DNA of 64,000 bases from Verrucomicrobiia bacterium (GCA_030425385.1 JAUIAH010000028.1:1-64000); one strand, 5' to 3'; numbered from the stretch's first letter, positions 37,631-45,455 are shown. The notes: generated by a model from the letters alone, not told the origin. A program made the numbers and translations.

Positions 37631-38374
37631 CTACCCTCCACCCAGCGCATTGAGCAAATGCCGCACTTCTTCGTCCACCTCACTTGGCTGACTCACAGTG
37701 AGGGCGACCTCCGCACGAAAGATCTCGCCATAACGTTTGCGCATCCGATGAACCGTCGCCTTGAGAGCATTCTCAGACGTGCCCAGATCAGAGGCCATGT
37801 CCGCAAAGGGCACACTTCCTTTCGCGCCTAACAAATAGATCTTGAGCTTCTCAAACGGCTTCCCCTGATTCTCCCATTCCGTCTTCAAACGTTGAATGGC
37901 ACGCCCAACGAGGGTCTGAGCCCACTGACGTTCATACAATTGATCCGGCGTGACCGTGTCTTCCGGTTCGCAGCGGTAGCGGCCTTCAGGATCCTGCTCA
38001 TCGATCGAGAGGATCACGTGCCCGCCTCCACGTTTCTGCGCGTTGGCCCGACGCCACTCCGTTGTGATGAGATTCTTGAAGGTCGCGAGGAGAAAACTAC
38101 GGAATTTGCCTTTGCTAGGATGCACCGAATCGAGAAACTGCTTCTCGAGCAGTTGCACAAAGAACTGCTGGGTCAGGTCCTGAGCTTCCTCCGGCGAAAT
38201 CCCCGATCGCCGCGCGAAAGCATATAGAGGATACCAGTAAGCACGACACAGCTCTTCCAAGGCCGCATCCGCCGCCTGGTTGCTGCCCTCTTTCGCCTCC
38301 AAGACGAGGCTCCAGTGCGTCGTCGCAAACTTAGCCCCCGCAGGAGAGATACTGTCGCCGTAGTCAGCCATCAC
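37631..38374 (-). CDS. ECF RNA polymerase sigma factor
   Basis: 247 residues with sigma region 2 (ALEELCRAYWYPLYAFARRSGISPEEAQDLTQQFF) and region 4 (FEKLKIYLLGAKGSVPFADMASDLGTSENALKATVHRMRKRYG). It lies 9 bases before the kinase start on the same strand. Sigma factors of this group are partners of membrane kinases and are thought to be controlled by them. Complete, unlike the truncated sigma gene at 21660-23192. Confidence 0.9.
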   Translation of the reverse strand: MMADYGDSISPAGAKFATTHWSLVLEAKEGSNQAADAALEELCRAYWYPLYAFARRSGISPEEAQDLTQQFFVQLLEKQFLDSVHPSKGKFRSFLLATFKNLITTEWRRANAQKRGGGHVILSIDEQDPEGRYRCEPEDTVTPDQLYERQWAQTLVGRAIQRLKTEWENQGKPFEKLKIYLLGAKGSVPFADMASDLGTSENALKATVHRMRKRYGEIFRAEVALTVSQPSEVDEEVRHLLNALGGG

Positions 38375-38501
38375 AAGGTCATGAGGCTCAGAGCATAACC
38401 GGCCAGGGAACGGACCACAACCTCACCGAGTAGGCAGAATCGATCTTTCTTGAGAATCCCTATTGATAACTCGTTTAAATATGATAATTATTATAAACCC
38501 A

Positions 38502-41500
38502 ATGAACCAGTCCAACACCGGCATGCTTCTCCTTCTGGTGGTGACATCCGCCCTCACGGCGATGGTGTCGGGGCAGGTGGATACTGTCCGCTGGGTAAAT
38601 CATCGAGGATCCCTCGCCAAACCCGGCTACACGAGCGGCGCCGCGCACCATTCCGTGGCCTCGGATGCTGGCAGCAATCGCCTCACCTTCACCCTGAGAC
38701 ACCTGGGAACCTCGAGGCAGCTCTCCACCTACTCGAAATGGGAGGTGAATCGTTGGGGGGATCCCTTCGCCGAGGCGCACCAGGGCGGATCCTGGCGAGT
38801 AGCCTCCAATCAGGCGAACGCCGTCGTCCTCGGTCTTTGGGGTGATTGGGGTTGGGATGGGGCTGCCCTCGCCTCTCGCCCGCAACCAGGCGACACCACT
38901 CGCTATGAACTCACCATTGCCTTTGACCAGCCAGTTTCCGATCTAACCCTTCCTCTTTGCGGGATCAATGCCCTCTTCGAAGCCGGGCGCTACAATAATG
39001 CTGATCAGCTAGAGATCGAAAGTTTCAATGGGCAAAGGCCAGGCCCAACCATGACCTACCATCACATGGGGAACAGCATTCTCGCGCAGGGCGCGAGCAT
39101 CGAAGGCGACACCAGCCGCCCTCACCACGACCCCACAAGCAACGACACCGCGGTGACGCTGAGGAGTGATGGTCCCCTCGATCAACTCATCATTCGTTTC
39201 ACCAATCGCGCCCTCCGTACGGCTTCCGGCGACTTTGCCGATGGCAAGCAACCCTGGGCATTCTCTCTGGGCGACCTCTCATTCGCAACCCAACCGCGCG
39301 AAGAATCGCTGCAACCCACGGCGATTCGTTGGCATCAACGTCAGGGCACACTCTTCAAAGAAGGCTACAATCCTGACACCGCCACCTACCAAGCTCCTTC
39401 CGAGGACGGCCTGGTCGACATGACCCTATCACTCGAACACAATCACACCACTCCAGGACTGACAACATACTCTAAATGGGAGATTGATCGCTGGGGAGAT
39501 CCCTCGGGACAACACTACGCCGAAGGCTCCTGGCAGGTCGTCACATCCGCAGTCAATGACGTCGTGTTAGGACTCTGGGGCTACTGGGGAGGTCCCGGCG
39601 AAACGGTTGCCCTGGGAGACACCACATCATACCGGCTCGTCCTCACATTCAATCATCCTGTCTCGAATCTAGAGTTTCCACTCTACGGCATCAATGGATT
39701 TCTCAAACCTAGCGCTGGATTCAATTCAGGTGACGAGCTGAGCGTGCAAGGCGCTCTGGAACACACGCCGGTGGCCTACACCTTCGCCGAGACGGGCCCG
39801 GCGATGACACGCGTTGCCAACGGCTTGGTGGGCAACTACGCACATCAGATTGACGATGGCATCTCAGGACAACACATGAGCCAAGACGGCGCCGTCCGCG
39901 TGCATTTCCAAGATCCCGTGGACCGCGTCGTCCTCACACTTATCAATCGTGCGGGGCACCTTCATCCTGCATCCTTTCAGAATGGCCTGCAAACGTGGTC
40001 CATGTCTCTAGGTGATCTCACCTTCCAACACAACGCTCCTCACCCTACCAATCTTGCCAGAATTCAGGGGGTGCACATCAGTCAATCATCCACCTTGCAG
40101 CCACACACCGGGGCACACCTGCTCACGGATGGCCTCGCCAACGGCAATCTCTGGGATCGCGGTGTCAGTCATACGTCGGTGGAAACGCAACCCTGGATCA
40201 CTATCGACCTTGGTGCCATCCGCTCCTTGGACGCCATCAAACTCTGGCACCGGACAGACACTCTCGCACAAATGCCAGACGATCTCGTCCTCTTCCTGTC
40301 ATCACACCCCTTCACCACCACAGACGTTTCTCTCACCGCCACCCAATCGGGGGTCGTCACGAAACGTGATCTCGGATTGATGGGAGACGCCACCACCATC
40401 CCCCTTCAGGTCGCGGCCCGCTACATTCGGCTCCAACGAGAAGGCACGGGAGCACTTAGCTTTGCCGAAATCGAACTCATCGGCCCATCGAGTCCAGCCG
40501 TCCCTGTCGTTGTGTCAACGACAACATCCGATCCTAATCTCCAGCCGAATGATCCTTCACCCAATCCATTGTTAGATCAGTTGGGCGCGCTCGCCCTCGA
40601 TACCGCAACCTTTCCCGCCGGACTCGACATCGTTCCCGGCCAAGCAGGCGGCTTCGACCTTCTCTTCGAACGCGCCCTGCTTGGTAGCGACGCCGTGACG
40701 CACACCATCGAGCTCAGTTCTAATCTGGTCGATTGGCAACCACACGCCTTCGCCTTCGGATCGCATCCACTAGTACACGTGATCGGGATCGACCAACGCA
40801 TCCCGGCTCTGCGCGAGCGTGGGTTTGCCCGCTTGCGGATCACGGCGGGCTCTGAGATGACGCACACGGGAGCCGTCGGCTGGTATCGAACCGCCCTTCG
40901 AGAGGGCTACCAGACACATGGTATCAGCCTCACGCGTGCCCCCGTTGCCGTGGGACAGATCGTTGCCGTGGCCGAAGACGGCGGCTTCGTCCTCGAAATG
41001 GAAACTGGTGCACCGATTCCCCATACCTCTGCCTATGTGGAAGTGGTGGCCGGGCCATTGGAAGGCCACCGCTTTGATCTCAAGCGTGCTGAAATTCGCA
41101 ACGAGCGTTGGCACATCCACACGGACCTCGTCCACAGCACCCTGCCCATTCTCAATGACGACATTCTTGGCGCACCGATCGTCGTCCGTCCCCATTGGAC
41201 CCTATCACAAGCCTATACCATCCCCGCCATGCGCCCGGGCCGTGAAGCCGCCTTGGCAGGCCAAGTACTGTGCTTCCGTGAGGATCACTACGAATCCTTC
41301 TACCGCGTCGCTGCCCCGACGGGTCCCTACTGGGTGCGCGCGGGCGATGATCGATTGGAGGATGCGGGCCAACGAATTCTCCGCCCGGGAGAAGGTGTCT
41401 TCCTCGCCCTTCCTCCCGATGTCTCGGGCGAATGCGCCATCGCCGGTCATGTCCGTGCTCATCGTTTCCACCAACCATTGACCGCCGGGCATCATCTGCT

Positions 41501-41810
41501 CGCTCAACCCTTTCCCGTCACTCAATCCCCGTTTGAACGTGAGCTCAACCGGGCGCGCGGCTTCGAGCCTGCGCTCGATCCGACACAGGCCGATGTGATT
41601 CAGCGGTGGCTAGGCGACTTGGCTACAGAGGTGGAAGCCTTTGACAGCTACTTCTACTTCCGCGCCAATCCCTCCACTGCCTATTGGGTCAAAGAAGCGG
41701 ACACCCTGCTCACGCCACATAGCCTCGCTCCGCTCTTCGTCCACGACCGAGCCGTGTTTCTGCAAGTGCGAGAAGATCGCCCTGACTATCATCTCAACAA
41801 CCTTCGATAG
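38502..41810 (+). CDS. Large secreted surface protein with discoidin-like domain
   Basis: About 1102 residues from ATG 38502, which gives the signal peptide MNQSNTGMLLLLVVTSA. Two tandem beta-rich repeats (about residues 30-280 and 285-540) share TYSKWEVNRWGDP / TYSKWEIDRWGDP and VVLGLWG. A discoidin-like (F5/8 type C) segment follows near residues 540-680 (WITIDLGAIRSLDAIKLWHRTD). The C-terminal third is unassigned. It likely binds carbohydrate outside the cell and is divergent from the sigma-kinase cluster. Confidence 0.75.
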   Translation: MNQSNTGMLLLLVVTSALTAMVSGQVDTVRWVNHRGSLAKPGYTSGAAHHSVASDAGSNRLTFTLRHLGTSRQLSTYSKWEVNRWGDPFAEAHQGGSWRVASNQANAVVLGLWGDWGWDGAALASRPQPGDTTRYELTIAFDQPVSDLTLPLCGINALFEAGRYNNADQLEIESFNGQRPGPTMTYHHMGNSILAQGASIEGDTSRPHHDPTSNDTAVTLRSDGPLDQLIIRFTNRALRTASGDFADGKQPWAFSLGDLSFATQPREESLQPTAIRWHQRQGTLFKEGYNPDTATYQAPSEDGLVDMTLSLEHNHTTPGLTTYSKWEIDRWGDPSGQHYAEGSWQVVTSAVNDVVLGLWGYWGGPGETVALGDTTSYRLVLTFNHPVSNLEFPLYGINGFLKPSAGFNSGDELSVQGALEHTPVAYTFAETGPAMTRVANGLVGNYAHQIDDGISGQHMSQDGAVRVHFQDPVDRVVLTLINRAGHLHPASFQNGLQTWSMSLGDLTFQHNAPHPTNLARIQGVHISQSSTLQPHTGAHLLTDGLANGNLWDRGVSHTSVETQPWITIDLGAIRSLDAIKLWHRTDTLAQMPDDLVLFLSSHPFTTTDVSLTATQSGVVTKRDLGLMGDATTIPLQVAARYIRLQREGTGALSFAEIELIGPSSPAVPVVVSTTTSDPNLQPNDPSPNPLLDQLGALALDTATFPAGLDIVPGQAGGFDLLFERALLGSDAVTHTIELSSNLVDWQPHAFAFGSHPLVHVIGIDQRIPALRERGFARLRITAGSEMTHTGAVGWYRTALREGYQTHGISLTRAPVAVGQIVAVAEDGGFVLEMETGAPIPHTSAYVEVVAGPLEGHRFDLKRAEIRNERWHIHTDLVHSTLPILNDDILGAPIVVRPHWTLSQAYTIPAMRPGREAALAGQVLCFREDHYESFYRVAAPTGPYWVRAGDDRLEDAGQRILRPGEGVFLALPPDVSGECAIAGHVRAHRFHQPLTAGHHLLAQPFPVTQSPFERELNRARGFEPALDPTQADVIQRWLGDLATEVEAFDSYFYFRANPSTAYWVKEADTLLTPHSLAPLFVHDRAVFLQVREDRPDYHLNNLR

Positions 41811-41892
41811 CGCCTAACGAAATAAGATTGAATTCAAACTTGATTCCCCGCGTCACTGTGTTAAGCTTGGCGCACCACAAAAACACGAAACA

Positions 41893-42051
41893 ATGCTTTC
41901 AAGAAACAACATACCAAACACCAACTCCCAGCAAGGAGTGGATCCGTTGAGTCGGATGCCGCATATTGCGCAAGTTGGTTGTGCCCTTGAGGGTCTCCGT
42001 TGGTATGAAGATTTTGAGGGTAAACTGACAGCGGTAAGGAGGTTCATGTAA
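41893..42051 (+). CDS. Possible 52-residue small protein
   Basis: ATG 41893 opens a 52-codon frame ending TAA at 42049-42051. Its C-terminal half has protein-like composition (HIAQVGCALEGLRWYEDFEG). An intrinsic terminator follows 26 bases later, which fits a short independent transcript. No Shine-Dalgarno and no family recognised. It could also be non-coding. Confidence 0.35.
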   Translation: MLSRNNIPNTNSQQGVDPLSRMPHIAQVGCALEGLRWYEDFEGKLTAVRRFM

Positions 42052-42077
42052 GTAGTTCTTCAATAGAACGTTATGTG

Positions 42078-42113
42078 AACCCTGCTTACCGGAAGGTAAC
42101 AGGGTTTTTTCAT
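42078..42113 (+). terminator. Intrinsic terminator
   Basis: AACCCTG pairs with CAGGGTT and TTACC with GGTAA around a GGAA loop, followed by six T residues. It is a strong rho-independent signal and closes any transcript from the surface protein or the 52-residue frame before the tRNA island begins. Confidence 0.85.
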
Positions 42114-42626
42114 GTCCATCGCTCGGTCGATGCGACCCTCAACTCCGAGATCTACGCTTCACCCAACCCACATTTTAACCAATTTGACATAGCCACAAAC
42201 GAAGAAGCCCGCTAGCAGCGGCAACTGCTAGCGGGCGGAGAGGCAAACCGATCGATAATGACTATCGATGCGATCAGGACTCAAGTCTGGCGACTAGAAC
42301 CTAGCACCGCATCTTTCATAGTCAAGGCACCTTGGTGCCTCGTTCCCTAACGGAACACAATCATCGCTTTCCTCTCATTTCTTCAAATCATGGCGAAATG
42401 AGAGGCTTCCCCCTGGGAGGTGTGCCGGAAACACCGAAACGTCCGTCGAGAAATCCTGCGGCTGTCCATCATGGGCAACGGTGTTCGTTCTTTATCTCTA
42501 AGTGAAAGTAGAGTGAAGGGCGGGCGCGACCCCACCGGCATGGCGAGGTCCGTCCGCCCTTCCATTCATTTTACCTAACCAACAAGCTCAGCCTACATTG
42601 GCAGAGCTTGTCTTCTTCTTTCATGC
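42114..42626 (+). ncRNA. Hairpin-rich non-coding leader of the tRNA island
   Basis: No coding frame is credible. At least four perfect hairpins are strung together: a 12-bp stem at 42207-42236 (loop CGGCAA), an 11-bp stem at 42371-42405, a 9-bp stem at 42515-42562, and an 8-bp stem at 42582-42611 followed by CTTCTTCTTTC. Smaller ones include GGCACCTTGGTGCC and CTCTA/TAGAG (42496-42513). This density suggests one or more structured RNAs rather than spacer. Confidence 0.5.
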
Positions 42627-42700
42627 ATGCCGCGCACCAGCCTGTGCACTCTGGTCTCCAAAACCGGATGCTCTCGGGGCAGCACCGAGGCGGCATGCCA
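42627..42700 (+). tRNA. tRNA-Trp(CCA), non-canonical
   Basis: Acceptor ATGCCGC/GCGGCAT is perfect, with G73 and encoded CCA. Anticodon loop CTCCAAA. T-loop GGCAGCA has G55-C56 and lacks TTCRA. The D-arm is GCAC/GTGC with loop CAGCCT, directly abutting the acceptor with no bases 8-9. Confidence 0.75.
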
Positions 42701-43577
42701 AACCTTTAACCCACTTTGATCTAACGATCATGGTGGCCTGGCATCACCAGATACCACACCTGTCGCAAGGCAGGGAAAGGAAACAACGTGCTCTGACGTT
42801 GTTCGCCTCTGAAACCTCGTTTCCGGGGACACCCAGGCAAACCCAGTCCTGTAAGCGTCGACGCCCTGTTCGGGATCGGCGCTATGTTGGAAGATGGGAG
42901 ACGCTCCCGCCGCGGATGGCAAATGCTCACGCGGCGGTCGGGGGTAGCACCCTGAAGACTCTCCACGCCAAACATCGACAACCGAGGACCAAGGGCAGTC
43001 ATGCAGTGCGAGGCGTTGCCGCCAAGAGCCGCATGGCAGTTGATCGGTAAGAGCGGAAACGGCTTCCAAGCCATCACGTTTCCGCTCAAGTCGCGTAAAC
43101 CGTTCGAGACCTGCCAGCAACAGGCCGGACAAGAGGCGTGTGGCATTCCGTGATCCAAACGATCATGGACCCACCGGACGTGCACGTCTCTCTCAGAAGC
43201 GCCAACTGCACATTGGTCTAACGCAAAGACGCGTCCACGATCATGACGAGAAATGGCTTAATGCCTGGGCACTCACGGGTGCAATCAGGTGGCAAGGGAG
43301 CCCGCAAAGCTCCTGAGCCTCGACGTCACGCCGCACGGTGGGGTAGCCCCCCTTCATGGCCCGCGAGGGTCGACGGTAGGCCGACCGTTGAGTAGTCATG
43401 ATCGCATGGGAGACTCGCCACTCCCGAAAAACAAAGGCAGTCATGTCGTGAGACGTGGTGTGGGCTCCGGCCCTGCCACGTGGAAGAGTTGGCAACGCGA
43501 GGCCCGCAAGCCTCCGCGGTAATCCAACGCACGTCGCGATCGAAACGGGTGGCCTTCTCAACCCGTTCTAACACAAG
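42701..43577 (+). ncRNA. Structured non-coding interval with recurring words
   Basis: Open frames here conflict and show no domains. Paired elements include GCCTGG (42735) with CCAGGC (42832) enclosing AACAACGT/ACGTTGTT and GGAAAC/GTTTCC, a 10-bp hairpin at 43052-43086, CCGCCGCG/CGCGGCGG near 42910, and ACGTGG/CCACGT near 43456. The word ACGATCATG occurs three times (about 42724, 43159, 43238) and GGCAGTCATG twice (42994 and 43436). I read this as several related structured RNAs, possibly decayed tRNA-like units. Confidence 0.45.
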
Positions 43578-43654
43578 CGTGTCGAGGTCGAAGTAGACGA
43601 GATGCGTGCCTTGGAAGCACGAGAAAGCAGGTGCGAGTCCTGCCGACGCGACCA
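43578..43654 (+). tRNA. tRNA-Pro(TGG), non-canonical
   Basis: Acceptor CGTGTCG/CGACGCG, A73, encoded CCA. Anticodon stem CGTGC/GCACG with loop CTTGGAA. T-loop TGCGAGT (G55). The D-arm is short (GTC/GAC) without GG. Confidence 0.87.
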
Positions 43655-43660
43655 ATTTCC

Positions 43661-43735
43661 TGTGGGATAAGTGTTGGTACTTGTCTCGGTCTCATAAGCC
43701 GAGGTTCGAGGGTTCGATTCCCTCTCCCGCAACCA
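43661..43735 (+). tRNA. tRNA-Met(CAT), canonical elbow
   Basis: Acceptor TGTGGGA/TCCCGCA, A73, CCA encoded. Loop CTCATAA. The D-loop has GG (GTTGGT) and the T-loop is TTCGATT, both canonical, unlike most neighbours. The anticodon stem lacks the three G:C pairs of an initiator. Elongator Met or Ile2 cannot be told apart. Confidence 0.93.
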
Positions 43736-43850
43736 TTACATTGCGCAATTCCAGTTGGCGGAGCGCCCGCAAATCACTCGGCGAATGACGCCCCTAGAGC
43801 AGCACTGCTGCTCAAATCCCAATCATCATTCATCATTCATCAATGCCTAG
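43736..43850 (+). other. Intergenic spacer in the tRNA array
   Basis: Contains a short hairpin (gagcagCACTgctgctc) and a simple repeat of atcattc/catcattcat near 43821-43840. No gene seen. Confidence 0.5.
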
Positions 43851-43925
43851 TCTCCTGTGGTGAAACAGTATCACACGGCCCTGTTAAGGCCTGAGTTCTT
43901 GGTGCGAATCCAAGTGGGAGAGCCA
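43851..43925 (+). tRNA. tRNA-Asn(GTT), non-canonical
   Basis: Acceptor TCTCCTG/TGGGAGA with wobbles, G73, CCA. D-stem GTGA/TCAC with loop AACAGTA (no GG). Anticodon loop CTGTTAA. T-loop TGCGAAT (G55). Confidence 0.9.
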
Positions 43926-43949
43926 TTTCATCGCCACAACGATAGAGCC

Positions 43950-44047
43950 GGGAGGGTAAGCCGAGAATCATAGGTCTATCGGCAACTGTCTTGAAAACAG
44001 TCGGTCCTTCAACGGGTGTGCAGGTTCGAGTCCTGTCCCTCCCGCCA
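43950..44047 (+). tRNA. tRNA-Ser(TGA)
   Basis: Class II. Acceptor GGGAGGG/CCCTCCC, G73, CCA. Anticodon loop CTTGAAA. Long variable region. T-loop TTCGAGT is canonical. The D-arm is unusually long (GCCGA/TCGGC) with a 14-base loop. Confidence 0.92.
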
Positions 44048-44060
44048 ACATCCTTTCCAT

Positions 44061-44134
44061 GGTCGCATAGCTCACGTAGGAGAGCGCTAGCCTGAAGAGC
44101 TTGAGGGCAGGGTGCAACTCCCTAGCGGCCACCA
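44061..44134 (+). tRNA. tRNA-Phe(GAA), non-canonical T-arm
   Basis: D-arm GCTC/GAGC keeps GG (loop ACGTAGGA). Anticodon loop CTGAAGA. The T-stem is only four pairs (AGGG/CCCT) with loop TGCAACT (G55). A73, CCA. The 7:66 position is A:A and the 28:42 position is T:T. Confidence 0.85.
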
Positions 44135-44150
44135 ATCTCCTTTCCTTTCT

Positions 44151-44224
44151 TGCCCTGTAGCTCAAAAGCAGAGCACCCGGCCGATAACCGGAAGACCTCG
44201 GAGCGTTACCGAGCAGGGCGACCA
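44151..44224 (+). tRNA. tRNA-Ile(GAT), non-canonical, C33
   Basis: Acceptor TGCCCTG/CAGGGCG, A73, CCA. D-loop AAAAGCA without GG. T-loop AGCGTTA (no U54, G55, no A58). Anticodon loop CCGATAA has C33 in place of the near-universal U33. Confidence 0.85.
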
Positions 44225-44237
44225 CACTTCTAACAGA

Positions 44238-44311
44238 GGTCCATTGGTGTAATAGCAACATGCCTGTCTGTCGAACAGGAGCCACCGGAGCATAACCGGT
44301 ATGGACCGCCA
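44238..44311 (+). tRNA. tRNA-Asp(GTC), non-canonical
   Basis: Perfect acceptor GGTCCAT/ATGGACC, G73, CCA. D-loop AATAGCA. Anticodon loop CTGTCGA. T-loop AGCATAA. Confidence 0.9.
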
Positions 44312-44324
44312 TCTCATTTCAATT

Positions 44325-44398
44325 GTCCTCGTGGTGTAACAGAAGCATGACTCTGTGCGAAGGAGTCGGATCAGGTGCAAATCCTGGCGAGGATACCA
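44325..44398 (+). tRNA. tRNA-Arg(GCG), non-canonical
   Basis: Acceptor GTCCTCG/CGAGGAT, A73, CCA. D-loop AACAGAA. Anticodon loop GTGCGAA (G32), reading CGC/CGU; bacteria normally use ACG here. T-loop TGCAAAT. Confidence 0.85.
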
Positions 44399-44401
44399 TA
44401 T

Positions 44402-44476
44402 GCTGGCCATGATGTAAGAGTCGCATTACGCCCTGTGAAGGCGTCCGTACGGGTGCAAATCCCGTTGGCCAGCCCA
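44402..44476 (+). tRNA. tRNA-His(GTG), non-canonical elbow with G-1:C73
   Basis: The HisRS identity pair G-1 (44402) and C73 (44473) is encoded. Perfect acceptor CTGGCCA/TGGCCAG, CCA. D-loop AAGAGTC (no GG). Anticodon loop CTGTGAA. T-loop TGCAAAT (G55). Confidence 0.92.
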
Positions 44477-44483
44477 CTTTCAT

Positions 44484-44556
44484 GCCTCTCGACCGAGCAA
44501 GTGAACGGCCTGGATTGCAAATCCATGGTCGGTGGGAGCATTACCCACGAGAGGCT
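44484..44556 (+). tRNA. tRNA-Cys(GCA), non-canonical, U73
   Basis: Perfect acceptor GCCTCTC/GAGAGGC. U73 (CysRS identity base) is followed by CAC, so CCA is not encoded. Anticodon loop TTGCAAA. D-arm CCG/CGG with a 10-base loop. T-loop AGCATTA. Confidence 0.88.
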
Positions 44557-44574
44557 CACTTCTATCTAGCAAAC

Positions 44575-44648
44575 GTACCATTCGTCCAACAGCAAGATGC
44601 CTGGCTTCCACCCAGGAGACGCCGGGGCAGCACCGGCATGGTACACCA
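44575..44648 (+). tRNA. tRNA-Gly(TCC), non-canonical
   Basis: Perfect acceptor GTACCAT/ATGGTAC, A73, CCA. Anticodon arm CCTGG/CCAGG with loop CTTCCAC. T-loop GGCAGCA, the same as in tRNA-Trp. Weak D-stem, no GG. Confidence 0.88.
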
Positions 44649-44659
44649 GTTTCAACCAA

Positions 44660-44763
44660 CAGCCGCCGTCGCAAGGAAGGCAGATGTCTCTGGGAAGGGG
44701 AATCATCACATCTGTCAGCAAATCGTCTTGAGGATGGTCATGGTTCAAAGACGGCGGCGGCTG
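44660..44763 (+). ncRNA. Candidate Y-RNA-like structured RNA inside the array
   Basis: The ends pair over 11 bases (44660-44670 with 44750-44763, one three-base slip). Inside, CAGATGT (44681-44687) pairs with ACATCTG (44708-44714). About 104 nucleotides with end-pairing is the size and shape of Ro-associated Y RNAs, and a Ro60-like gene lies 1.8 kb downstream. The identity is inferred from shape and context only. Confidence 0.5.
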
Positions 44764-44814
44764 ACGGGCCGAGACCGGATTCCCCACAAGCGGAATCCTG
44801 CCAGCATTCAAAAC

Positions 44815-44885
44815 GGGGGATTAGTTCAATAGAAGAACACCTGTCTTACAAACAGGAGGCGGTGGAGCATAACCACCATTCCCTA
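44815..44885 (+). tRNA. tRNA-Val(TAC), non-canonical
   Basis: Acceptor GGGGGAT/ATTCCCT, A73, then CGC so no encoded CCA. D-stem GTTC/GAAC with loop AATAGAA. Anticodon loop CTTACAA. T-loop AGCATAA. Confidence 0.88.
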
Positions 44886-44903
44886 CGCCTTTTCGAGATT
44901 CAC

Positions 44904-44977
44904 GCGGCATTCGTTCAATAGTAGGATACGGGTATGCCAAGCCTGAGACCCCGGAGCGTTACCGGGATGCCGCACCA
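44904..44977 (+). tRNA. tRNA-Gly(GCC), non-canonical
   Basis: Perfect acceptor GCGGCAT/ATGCCGC, A73, CCA. D-loop AATAGTA. Anticodon loop ATGCCAA. T-loop AGCGTTA. Confidence 0.88.
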
Positions 44978-44985
44978 CATTCCAT

Positions 44986-45073
44986 ACGAGGTGCTCCCAC
45001 AGCGGCCTTCTAAGCCGCCGACATCAAACCGTGGGCAGGAAGTCAGGAGGTTCGAGTCCTCCACCTCGTGCCA
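44986..45073 (+). tRNA. tRNA-Arg(TCT)-like, D-arm replaced
   Basis: Perfect acceptor ACGAGGT/ACCTCGT, G73, CCA, canonical T-arm (loop TTCGAGT) and a good anticodon arm GCGGC/GCCGC with loop CTTCTAA. There is no D-arm. Instead CCCAC before and GTGGG after the anticodon arm can pair, enclosing it. 88 bases. Confidence 0.75.
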
Positions 45074-45099
45074 ACGCATCACTTAAATCAAATTTCCAC

Positions 45100-45176
45100 G
45101 CTTCTGTAGCTCAACGGACGAGAGCGTCTGGCTTCGAACCAGAAGGTTGTAGGTTCGAATCCTACCAGAAGTGCCA
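45100..45176 (+). tRNA. tRNA-Arg(TCG), canonical elbow
   Basis: Acceptor GCTTCTG/CAGAAGT, G73, CCA. D-arm GCTC/GAGC with GG. Anticodon loop CTTCGAA. T-loop TTCGAAT. Confidence 0.93.
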
Positions 45177-45201
45177 GTCACCGAAGCATCAACTTTCCAA
45201 T

Positions 45202-45277
45202 TCCTCCGTGGCCGAGAAAGAAAGGCACTCCTCTCGTAAAGGAGCCCATGCCGGTGCAACGCCGGCCGGAGGATCCA
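45202..45277 (+). tRNA. tRNA-Thr(CGT), non-canonical
   Basis: Perfect acceptor TCCTCCG/CGGAGGA, T73, CCA. D-loop AGAAAGAA without GG. Anticodon loop CTCGTAA. T-loop TGCAACG (G55). Confidence 0.88.
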
Positions 45278-45288
45278 CTTTAAACGTC

Positions 45289-45361
45289 GCTCGCGTAGCC
45301 CAATAGCAGAGGCCACCGACTTAAAATCGGTTCAGTGCGGGTGCAACTCCCGCCGCGAGCA
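45289..45361 (+). tRNA. tRNA-Leu(TAA) with short variable loop
   Basis: Perfect acceptor GCTCGCG/CGCGAGC, A73, then GCA (no CCA). Anticodon arm ACCGA/TCGGT with loop CTTAAAA. The variable region is only TCAGT, although bacterial tRNA-Leu is normally class II. T-loop TGCAACT. Confidence 0.87.
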
Positions 45362-45367
45362 GCAAAC

Positions 45368-45444
45368 GGCCATGTAGCCCAACCAGCAGAGGCGCCGGTC
45401 TTAGAAACCGGAGGTTGTGGGTGCAAATCCCACCATGGCTACCA
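45368..45444 (+). tRNA. tRNA-Leu(TAG) with short variable loop
   Basis: Acceptor GGCCATG/CATGGCT, A73, CCA. Anticodon loop CTTAGAA. Variable region AGGTT, class I length. T-loop TGCAAAT. Confidence 0.9.
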
Positions 45445-45455
45445 CTTTCCTTGGA

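Noticed and set aside
42851-42930. Possible tRNA-Tyr (loop-like CTGTAAG)
   Set aside because: The flanking bases do not pair as an anticodon stem and no matching acceptor was found, so Tyr remains missing from the array.
42114-43577. tmRNA, RNase P RNA or SRP RNA
   Set aside because: No conserved tmRNA ends, tag frame, or RNase P/SRP signature words found.
42598-43655. Overlapping open frames of 100-150 codons on both strands
   Set aside because: They conflict with each other, lack domains, and coincide with strong RNA stems; one overlaps a clear tRNA.
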